NCBI GenBank assembly: GCA_020881915.1
Contig: JAJFPB010000010.1
Span: 868,001 to 932,000, forward strand
Direction of reading: 5' to 3'
DNA length: 64,000 nt
From: Paramyrothecium sp. XJ0827
Lineage: Eukaryota; Ascomycota; Sordariomycetes; Hypocreales; Stachybotryaceae
Below are positions 55,487 through 64,000 of this stretch, piece after piece. Within the stretch, counting starts at the first letter, position 1. Every line of letters starts with the position of its first letter. Below the pieces are notes generated by a model that saw only the letters and a program-made list of their open reading frames with translations, had not been told where the DNA came from and ran no database searches. A program made the translations under genes and the position numbers.

Positions 55487-58400
55487 GATCAAGTCTTGCT
55501 CTGATTCTCAGCTCGTCTACATTGATCTTGCAAGGGGATCCGTGGGCATAAAAAGGCCTGCCAAGGCGGCTCATGACAGCCATTCGACTCCTTGAAATAT
55601 TCAACCGACGGAAGAATGTAACAACTCCACTTCCCCATGGGATTCTGCAGGGCGTTCGACTCCGCAAACGTCTCTCCAAATGTCTTCCCCGCCATCTGAT
55701 GGCAACGAGGATTTATTCCACTGGAGCTTTCCAGCTGGGGGCCAATGAAGAAGGTCGCGAGCTAGGAACCCTGGCAAGTATTGATGTGGATCTCAAAGCT
55801 GCCAGAGCTCGCCTCATTTCTTCCACCAGTCAAGTCGAAGGATTGGGTGAGGAAGACACAAAACAACCCGAGCAATTGGGAAAATCTCCCCGCAGGCTAT
55901 GGAGACATCGCACTCTGGTCGGCTGATGATTGCCGATCGGCTCCTCCTATACTTGTCCACACGGAATAATACATGGCTTGCACGAACTATGGATGCGCAT
56001 AGAGACGGGCGCGAGTGGTTCGTAAACTACATTTTAACCATACCTGACAGGTATTCGAGCCAATCATCTCTTGAATGGATGAAGGATAAGTGAAGCCGTG
56101 TAGAACCAGGTCGCTTTGAAGGATTATACTGGGGCAAGCTGGCCTTGAGAGGTTCAGTCAATACTAACGTTGTCATCAATTGCGTCAAGATTTCCGCTTG
56201 CCTGCAACCTACACGCTGAGTTACACTAATTCAGTTCATGCGGGGGCTTGAATTGTAAGCATTATTACGGTCTTCATAGGGAAGTTTCTTGATCACACCA
56301 CTCCCTTCAATAGTCCAAAGAGTAAGGAACTATGTTGAATCTCATACACTGTCAATCCACATTGCCTCTCCGATGACAAAATCATTGCATCTTCTATTGA
56401 CATGGACCTTGCGATTTGGGGGCACTAACAGGGGTCCGCGGCCAGAGCCCCTTACACCTTCTGCATTTATTTCGTGTCATTGCTCATTTTAGCGCCAGAA
56501 TCCACGGTCTATTTTACCGGCCCTTTAGCCGGTCCTGCAGCCAAGGGCTGGCCCAGGAAGGCGACGATTGCTTCTGGCTTTCGCATGTGTCCGAACCCGA
56601 CGTGCAGATGATCCGAGTGGGGTGCCGGGCGCTTCAAGCTCCATCCAAGATTCGTCCCAGCAAATGGTGTCTGGAGAAATACAAGTTGATAGGGTGACTT
56701 TTATGACTAGATAAGAATTAGCAGATAGGCGCTGGAACTGGGACTCATCGTGGTAAAGGATGGCTTCCAAAGCTTGATAAGCCATCGGGCTCGAGTTGGT
56801 CATGAGCCTATGCATATCGCATGAGGTTCTTGACTGGGCCAGTGATCCAAGTCTTTCATAGGCTAGACTTGCTAGCTTTTCTTTGGGGCCTGGGGCTTCG
56901 AATCCCTCCTTCGGCATGTACGTAGTCACGTCATGTTGAAGAGTCACCGGAAACGCCATCCTAGCCTCTTGAGGACAGCGGACAAACCTGGGCTGAACGA
57001 GCCACGGCTGAAACCTCGGCAGAGAATTCGGGGTTACTCTAGATTCTCTATTCAATATAAAGATCGATTGAAAAGCATCTCGGTGTGTGTGCTGAAAGAG
57101 GAGGACACCCGGCTCCTGTTTCGGACAACTCAGCACGTTGAGAATCGCCTCTACATGTAGTGTCCGTAAATTGCAAACCATCAAAGTGGTAAGCCTGCGG
57201 CTATACATCTAGATGCCCGTGGCGCGACCGCACATGACTGGGGGCGCGGATTTAATCGCAAGACTTTTTGTAACGTATCATAAACGAGCTGGTCCCACGA
57301 GCAATGCCTCCATTGGTCGCTGTAAGAGAGGCGGTTGACTTCATGAGTGATTCACCTACCCTGGAGCTATCTCTCAACCAGCACAATCCCACTTGAAAGA
57401 GCCTCAATTCATTACCGCATCGGAAATTACAAGTGATCAGTGGCAAGAAGAATTTAGTATTGTTGATGAAGATGCTAAATTTCCTTCCCAAAACAATCAC
57501 CTAGGCTATCGCTCGTCTACGTCAGGATAATCCTTCATTGTTGCTCCATCAGAATGCCTGAAGGTGAGTGCCGTGCTTCCTATACTCCAACCCACAATGG
57601 TGTTAAAAAGGTCTGCCAAACAAGAGATCGTTATATCAATCTTCGTTTTAAAAGAATACGACCTATGCAATAGAGCCTACTCTATTCCTGGCTATGTCTT
57701 TTCTCATCCACGCCGTTGACGTAGATCCTCTCGACAAGATTTCAGGTTTCAACATCGGCGACTCTGCACCATCTTTGAGAAGTCGTGCGTATGATGAGGG
57801 GAAATTATGCGCCCGATAAATGCCGCGAATGGCTTGTGATAAGCCTTTTGATTAGGCAACCATCTTGGTGAATAGGAGGGCTGCCAGAGGTGGTGTCGGC
57901 ATGTCCTGGGCCGCCATTTCACGTCTAAAAGCTCGTTTGAACGTCTCAATGACCGAGGTGACGGCCGCATTGTGTTTGTACGTAAGGCGCAGGGTTTCTA
58001 GTGGTTCTAAAGAGGCCAGTGTCCTCTCCGTGGCGTCTCAAGACACATGCGGATCAACTCACCCATAGGCTGTTCGGGCAAGCCTTTGCGACGTGTGGGT
58101 AGATGGAACATGCAGGAATCAGTTGGTCGCCATTGATAGGATGAGATTTCACGCCTGAAAGACCAGATTCCTGCATGGTAAGCCGAGTTTACGCAGCCCG
58201 CTGAGTACGTATATATACAGCCTTGGCCTGTTCCAAAATCTCTTTTCTTAGACTTCTTTTTTTTTTCCTACGCTGTCGGGTTGAAGTTATGCCCAGGACA
58301 ACACAGCCGAGCCTGCGACTCCAGTAACGGAATATCAAAACATCCAGCGGATTCTTTATGGCTATTAAGATGATATGAACTATATAACGCATACCATCAC

Positions 58401-59910
58401 AGGCAAACGATTGCACCAGGCTTGGAACCACCTTTAGTCGTGAAAGCTGGATCAGGAATGCACGTACTAAATTGGCAACCTCATACGATAAGAGATATCA
58501 AGGCACCAGCTGAATTAGAGCTGGAGTTCACCAACTGTTCAGTGGGGGCGTCAGCATATCATACCTTGAAGCAGTAGAAGAGATCCATCATATTTGAACT
58601 TCGCCTGAGGAATATGGCCGATAATAGAACCATGTTTCGTGACCAGCGTACTAACTACAACCCTTCCATTCATGTACGTGGACCGGCAAACGAACAAAGA
58701 GATTGCACGATTAGGAGTATATCCAAGATGCGATTTTAAATATTCGTGAATTTAACCGCTCCATAACATCTATTATTAATCTTGAGATCTTTCCAGCGAC
58801 TGATTGAAGTCCTTCACGTCATAGTTGCTTTTTGTACCGTCAAAAAGACTACCAGTATATAAAAGTTCGGTCTTCTGTCCCGAGTATGCCAAGGACATGA
58901 TGGGGAATGGTCGCTGAGTTGTATGCGAGCCATCGGTTGATAAGTTGGTCTTCGAGTCGGGTCGTGGGCTACCGATGCAGTCAGTGAGACTGCGTGCATC
59001 ATGTCAAGTTTATGAATTGTGTAGATCATCAAGAGAATATATAGCGTTGTAGATGGCCGATGTCTGTGGGGGATCTTGCCTCATGTTCCTACCCACGACG
59101 AAGTTCTGCTGCGAAGCGGCACGACGTGAATCTTCCCCCATTTCGAATTTTAGTATATAATAGGTGAAATTTGGCAAAAGGCTTAATAGCTGTGAAATAA
59201 ACCTCATACCCTTAAACCTTTGAAGCCCCCCTTGACGGTCATGCCCACCTCTTTATATAGGGCTACAGCTTGACACATGATTCGCCCTGATTTCGCGCAA
59301 GACCCCTTCCAGTCGATTTCGCGAAACTCATCCGCGTTGTTGGTGTCCAATCGCGACCGTTGCGTCCCATTGCCACACGACTTTTGACTGAACAGCCTCG
59401 CTTTCGCGTTACGTGTTCGCGTCAACCCCTCACGCGCATGAACTTAAACAGGTATATCTACGAAGTTTGCATTGAGAATAGTATGAATTGACCAGTACAG
59501 TTACCAGTCTGTTACTTGAGGGTAGTTCCCTTGTTAATACGCGAAGAGTTTGGAGAGTTTGATGGTAGGTCTAGGTGCCTCGAAAATGGTTTTGCTAGGA
59601 CTCTGCGCCATGCACCCATTAATGTAGGACAGAGGTCTAGAGGCATCCGGAGACTGCTTTCGTTTTCGTACAGTAACATGCCTTGAAAGGGCTGATAATA
59701 TACACCAGTACCTCTCCGAGTTTCGTGACATGGCAGACCGTTACTGTCGGCGAGAGTGGCATAATGCGCAAAGTAGCCCTGACCTCAGTAGGGATAACCA
59801 CCTTTTTGAATGTCGAGCCAAAAGTCGGCCTCGATTGCAGTCCAGTTCTACGCAGTCGGGAAACGAGTTTCCGTCGTCTGTTATTTCATACCCTTCAAAA
59901 CTCTCTTCTA
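55487..59910. other. gene-poor region, about 4.4 kb
   Basis: Apart from one orphan frame (56525-57208, listed separately) only short unrecognised frames occur. The stretch from about 58200 is more AT-rich. No RNA gene was identified. Confidence 0.5.
56525..57208 (-). CDS. hypothetical protein, weakly supported
   Basis: An open frame of 227 codons with protein-like composition in its middle (KEKLASLAYERLGSLAQSR, DMHRLMTNSSPMAYQALEAI, LYHDESQFQRLSANSYLVIK). No domain, signal peptide or membrane helix recognised. The last about 40 residues are Arg-rich and look non-coding, so an intron or frame change near 56640 is possible. Length is the main support. It may be a real orphan gene, a fragment of a decayed one, or chance. 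Confidence 0.25.
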   Translation of the reverse strand: MYSRRLTTLMVCNLRTLHVEAILNVLSCPKQEPGVLLFQHTHRDAFQSIFILNRESRVTPNSLPRFQPWLVQPRFVRCPQEARMAFPVTLQHDVTTYMPKEGFEAPGPKEKLASLAYERLGSLAQSRTSCDMHRLMTNSSPMAYQALEAILYHDESQFQRLSANSYLVIKVTLSTCISPDTICWDESWMELEAPGTPLGSSARRVRTHAKARSNRRLPGPALGCRTG

Positions 59911-60207
59911 GGGGCTGTCTATTTGACCACCACTTTTCACTATTTAACCACCCCTAAGGTGGCGTTTTGTGGCTGAATAGCCGGTATCGGCATTACCTTA
60001 GTAATTGAGCCCTGTGGCTGCTGTGGCCCTCTATGCAATTGAGCCCTGTGGCCACTGTAGCCTGCTGTGAAATTAAGCCCTGTGGTTGCTGTAGCCTGCT
60101 GTGCAATTAAGCCCTGTGGCCCGACATCGGCTATCTTGAGCGCTCAGCCACCTTATAGGTGGTCAAATAGTGAAAAGTGGTGGTTAAATAAGCCTGCCCC
60201 TCTTCTA
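59904..60207. mobile_element. MITE with 53-bp terminal inverted repeats
   Basis: The element spans 59911-60200. Left TIR 59911-59963 and right TIR 60147-60200 are about 90% identical in inverted orientation, both beginning GGGGC and containing ACCACCACTTTTCACTATTT. They are flanked by a 7-bp direct repeat TCTTCTA (59904-59910 and 60201-60207), the apparent target-site duplication; it could be 8 bp given a shared C. No transposase is encoded. An inner inverted repeat (59976-59990 against 60121-60135, ATAGCCG...TCGG) brackets tandem repeats. Size and TSD length fit a non-autonomous hAT-type element, but the superfamily is inferred. Confidence 0.88.
60002..60120. repeat. 34-bp tandem repeat, 3.5 copies, inside the MITE
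   Basis: Units at 60002-60035, 60036-60069, 60070-60103 and a partial 60104-60120, each starting AATTRAGCCCTGTGG after one variable base. Copies 2 and 3 are closest. Confidence 0.9.
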
Positions 60208-60764
60208 TCTCAGGTTTGAGAGGATCGCACCCTCTTTGGTGAGCTAGCCTGCAACTTCCTCTTCTTTCAACCCCCACCCGAACGTGTCGATGCTTAAAAG
60301 CAATCACAGATACCTCGTTTTGATCGTCAATTGTACCATGAGGTTTAGATCCATGGTCACGGCCACCATAATGCACAATCCGAATGCGGTGGGACTGGAA
60401 ATGCAACGTTACTCTTCTATGACCTCTGAAAGGCAACCAAAACACCATAGTCCTTGTAAGTAAGACATACAGAGCCGTAGCCCCAATTGAGAGACTCGTG
60501 TTCTTCTAGGAGCGTTCGACCAAGTCCATCGATCCACATAGTCGCATGATCAGGACGATTATCATTGCAAGCCACAGCCTTTTATTGAAAGCCAATACTT
60601 TTCTCACTATGAACATCCGAGTCTGGCACCAAATTTTGCATTTTTTGAAGAGTGGTAGAAATAGAAACTACTGCTCACATCATCTGCCGGAAAACATAAG
60701 TAGCGTGATGCGAAAGACTGAGCACTGACGCGCAAGCTTCGATGCGGGGGCAGTGCCTCATCTA
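60208..60764. other. intergenic
   Basis: Spacer between the MITE and the small secreted-protein gene; no gene seen. Confidence 0.5.
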
Positions 60765-61112
60765 TCATCCGAATTTCATCCACCCTCGCGAGGGGTTAGG
60801 CTTGACAGGCTGGACGGGTTTAACAGGCGGCTTCACAGGCGGTTTGACAGGCGGCTTGATAGGCTTGGCATCCAATGTGACACACTATTCTGTTAGCATG
60901 ACTGCAATGCTTGACAATACTAGCAAGCATGTACTCACCCAGCTACCTCCACACGGCTTTGGACAGCAAGTCTTGCCAGCAGCGCAACCGTCTGCTGAAC
61001 AGTCTTCAAACATGCAATCAGATATGCCTCCCTTTGGGCACCTTGAGTCGAAGGCCTCGCTGGTCATCGCCAAGCTCACCAAGGCAAGCAGGATGAAGGC
61101 TGGGAACTTCAT
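60765..61112 (-). CDS. small secreted protein with WAP-like eight-cysteine core
   Basis: Exons 60939-61112 and 60765-60884 (54-nt intron, GTGAGT...AATAG) give only 97 residues. Signal peptide MKFPAFILLALVSLAMTSEA is followed by a core with eight cysteines, RCPKGGISDCMFEDC then SADGCAAGKTCCPKPCGG and, across the intron, SWC. The spacing C-x7-C-x4-C-x4-C-x5-CC-x3-C-x4-C matches the whey acidic protein four-disulfide core. A tail of four PVKP/PIKP repeats (KPIKPPVKPPVKPPVKP) ends in RGWMKFG. WAP domains in animals are protease inhibitors or antimicrobials; a secreted fungal member could be an effector or inhibitor (inference). The eighth cysteine appears only after splicing, which supports both the intron and the domain. 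Confidence 0.82.
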
Positions 61113-61733
61113 CGTGAACAGATACTCGAGCGTATTGGTGTTTCTGCCTGTTGAATGATCTTTTCCCGAGAATAAGAGGGGGTTGCTGAGAGGAAGTCAG
61201 AGTTCGCAAACAAGCCTTAAATACTGGCGACGTGGCATGTTGGATTTGAACCAATGTCTCGGGCTGCGGCTTTCAAAACCCGATCGAATGCACGTGGAAA
61301 GTGTATTCCCGATAGTTTGTGTAAGGAGGTAATCATTCCTGAGAAAAACTTCTGCTGCTCCGTAACCTTCTTTGAGCACAGAGTGTGGCTAGCAGTCATT
61401 GGCTTCTTCTTGGCAGTGCATGCGGCGCAAGGCTTCGTGCACCTCGTTGCTCTCCCAAGCAGCTAGAGCCACCAATTAAAAGACCAAGGTAGGACAATGG
61501 ATGTCACGAATTGTAGGTTAAATGAAAGCTAAGTGACACTTTGCCCCTCGTAACCGTTCAACGATGGCTCAGCTTTTGACAGCCGCTGATTATGACGCGG
61601 ATCCCTGCTCGGTCTAGCCCAACCCCGCTCAAGATCGACAGCTTGTGGAACGCAATGCGTCAAAAAGACCATCTCCAGTCTCTTAGACCAGCTTGGCTTC
61701 CGCAATGGCTGCCCGAGGCTAAACAGTTTCGGG
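61113..61733. other. intergenic, divergent promoter
   Basis: Between the WAP-like gene and the second HET gene. A tRNA-like T-arm plus Ser-type anticodon-loop sequence on the minus strand near 61240-61280 lacks a D-arm and acceptor pairing and is not called. Confidence 0.5.
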
Positions 61734-63795
61734 GTGGCTGCTGCTCGCTTCCAGATCGTGCCCCGGATCGTGCTCGCCGGCCAAGCTGCCGACGGTTCCT
61801 GCGCGATGCGACTCATCAATGTGAGGACGCTCGAAATTGAGGAGTTTTTCGACATTGACACGCCGCCGTACGCCATCTTGTCGCACACATGGCTGCCCGA
61901 GGGAGAAGTCACGCTCGGTGACTGGATGGACAAGCGGAACAGGAGGTTCTTGCCCGGGTACTCAAAGATTGAAAAGGCGTGCGAGGAGACCATCAAGGAC
62001 AATCTGGAGTATCTCTGGGTAGACACCAACTGCATCGACAAGAGTAGCTCGGCTGAGCTCACAGAGGCGATCAACTCCATGTTCAAGTAAGAAAGTTCGA
62101 TGGAGTGGACATGCCAAGGGCCGAGTTAACTTTTCCTGCGGTAGGTACTACAAGCGCTCGGTAAGATGCTATGCGCATCTGAGCGACGTTGACTGGGCAG
62201 ATTTACGGCAGTGCAAAGAAGAAGGAAGCGCTTTCAGAAAATCGCGATGGTTCACACGGGGATGGACCCTCCAGGAGCTAATTGCACCGCCAGTGGTTCA
62301 GTTCTACTCCCATGACTGGCGCAAGCTGGGCACCAAAGCTGAGCTTGCCCTTCCCATCGCCGAGACCACTGGAGTTGGGCTCTGGTGTCTTCTTCGGGGG
62401 AGATTCTCTAAGCAGAACCCTCTGAGAGGCTACAGCGTCGCACAACGGCTGTGTTGGGCCTCACACCGCTCGACTACACGATTAGAGGATCAAGCATACT
62501 GCTTACTGGGCCTCTTCGACATCAATATGCCGTTGGTGTATGGAGAAGGCTACGAAGCTTTTACGCGACTACTTGAAGAAATTGTTAGAAAGTATGCCGA
62601 CCAGTCCTTTCTCTGCTCACAGCTACGCTATGTCGACTTCCTCCCTCGATCTCCGAAGGATTATGACAGCTCTCAGCATGTGGTGCTGTCGAGTTCTCCT
62701 CGCTTGAAGCGATTCTACAACCCCGTGGGCAACCCTCGCTATTTCCACATGACCAATCTCGGCCTTGAGATTACATTACCTTTGGTAGAGACTTTTTCGC
62801 CCGACTATAAGTTCGGCGTGCTCGAAGTGTGGGATGCAGATTCTGAAATCAACGACGATCTTCGGTTCATCTCAAGGATCTGGCTCCCCTTGATGCGAAA
62901 AGGGCCCGGCATGTTCAGCAGAATGCTGTTTCCGCAGACCTTCTTTCCAGTCAGACTTATATCTCGCGATATTGTCCTCGAGTCGAGCGAGACGGAGGAG
63001 AAGTCGAGGCCGGATGCTGAAGATGAATCGTTGTCGAAGGAGGTCATGGACTTGATCTCGCCGGACAGAGCAGCGACTATTATGATCAAGAAGTCATTCG
63101 CCGCCACGGTGATAGTGAAGAAGTACCAGTTCGAAGCTGCCGCGACTCCTTTTCTTCTGTGCTTTCCACGAGGCTTCGCAGGCTATCGAGTGTACAGAAT
63201 ATTCCCTGAAGAGGCTGACGCCGAGGAGCACCTGCACCTGTCGCTTGTACTGGCACGCAAGCTCAGTACAGGTGACGGGGGCGTTGTGACTCAAGAGAGC
63301 CCAGATGGCGGTGATAATGACCAGCATCAGTCGACGACAAAGCATGGGGTTTTTATCACTTTTAAAAAACGTGGAACCAAGCCTCCGCAGTTCTTGACAA
63401 TATTTCTGGCGAATATTCACCACGTTGATAAGGCCACAAAGCTACCAGGATATCGGCCATCGTGCCAAATCCTGCCCGGTTGGCTGCCGACAGCCGAGTC
63501 CGTCGAGGCATTCCTTGGGCAGATGGATCTTCGGGGCTTACAACAAAATGGAAGGGTGCTCGTTAGCGTGCAAAAGATCCCCTACCTCGTTGGAAAGCAG
63601 TCCATGTCAGTGGGCTTGACCCAGGTCGTCTTTGACCTGGATCGTCTGCGCCAGGAGATCCATCAATCAGCTCCGAAAGAGAGGGCGAAGGGTGTTTTTG
63701 CGAACTACGGAATGGAGAACTCTGATGAGGACGTGGATGGCCATGCCAGTGAAGTGCGATCGATACGGTCGCTCAAGTCAGTGGTGGACGAATGA
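61734..63795 (+). CDS. HET domain protein (heterokaryon incompatibility-like) 2
   Basis: Exons 61734-62086 and 62145-63795 (58-nt intron) give 667 residues; if translation starts at the family-typical MRLINVRTLEIEEFF (ATG 61806), 643. HET motifs: YAILSHTWLPEGEVTLGDW, WVDTNCIDKSSSAELTEAIN, RSVRCYAHLSDVDW directly after the intron, WFTRGWTLQELIAPP, and the post-HET block EDQAYCLLGLFDINMPLVYG. The C-terminal about 350 residues have no recognised repeat or NTPase motif. It shares the plan of the HET gene at 26-28 kb, which lacks the intron. A role in non-self recognition is expected for the family; no partner gene is adjacent. Confidence 0.92.
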
Positions 63796-64000
63796 ACCCT
63801 GCGATGGCCTGCGACCGTTCGAGCTGGGGCACAAATTACGTGGAAGACAGCAATACTGAATAGATCCGCGGTCACAGAAGTGAAACGAACAATGACATAC
63901 GCGAGCAGATACAAAGTGTCTCTATAAAATGTAGCAATGTGTATCTCAATAACGATTGAGCATGCTCGTCCACGAGCTTGTCTTGGTCAGTGCAATCTGC

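Noticed and set aside
55573..55926. 117-codon plus-strand frame in the exopolygalacturonase promoter
   Set aside because: No domain or signal peptide, and it starts within the presumed 5' UTR of the divergent gene.
61215..61300. tRNA-Ser-like sequence on the minus strand
   Set aside because: A T-arm-like TTGG-TTCAAAT-CCAA and an anticodon-loop-like TTTGAAA are present, but there is no D-arm, no matching acceptor stem and the anticodon stem mispairs.
1..64000. CRISPR arrays, bacterial-type operons, riboswitches, rRNA
   Set aside because: None seen; the intron-rich gene structure and gene families are those of a filamentous fungus.

Overview
The window is nuclear DNA of a filamentous ascomycete (Pezizomycotina; Sordariomycetes is the best guess). 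Evidence: genes are split by many 41-144 nt GT-AG introns, CTAAC/TGAC-type branch sites occur, and the families are typical of such fungi (HET, DUF3176, Gti1/Pac2, PTH11-like rhodopsin, Zn2Cys6 regulators, GH47, GH28, DHA synthase). Species cannot be named from sequence alone. Exon models were built by hand from splice sites, reading frame and family conservation; for every multi-exon model the summed exons divide by three.

Layout. 1-10 kb: a Gti1/Pac2-like gene running off the left edge, a DUF3176 membrane protein, then a class I alpha-mannosidase (GH47) flanked by two paralogous cysteine-rich single-pass membrane proteins. 10-16 kb: a DUF3237 protein, a 2.5 kb gene-poor stretch and a secreted SBP56/methanethiol-oxidase-like protein in eight exons. 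15.8-25.6 kb: a minus-strand run of a kinase-like pseudogene, a serine racemase/dehydratase-like PLP enzyme, an amidohydrolase, an MFS transporter and a Zn2Cys6 regulator, resembling a small catabolic cluster. 26-37 kb: a HET protein, an alpha/beta hydrolase, a PTH11-like rhodopsin protein, a small zinc-binding protein and a seven-exon coiled-coil membrane protein. 37-39 kb: an arginyl-tRNA-synthetase-like protein whose two class I signature motifs are altered.

40-55.5 kb is the most coherent block: dihydroxyacetone synthase (formaldehyde transketolase) and dihydroxyacetone kinase transcribed divergently from a shared 0.8 kb promoter, then a Zn2Cys6 regulator, a short-chain dehydrogenase, a sugar transporter, an HSL-type esterase and an exopolygalacturonase. 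DHA synthase joins formaldehyde to xylulose-5-phosphate and the kinase makes DHAP, so the pair forms a complete C1-assimilation step. Next to a pectinase and a sugar importer it suggests, as inference only, handling of carbon and methanol/formaldehyde released from methylated pectin.

55.5-61.7 kb is gene-poor. It carries a MITE with long terminal inverted repeats and internal 34-bp tandem repeats, and a tiny secreted protein with a WAP-like eight-cysteine core. The right end holds a second HET protein.
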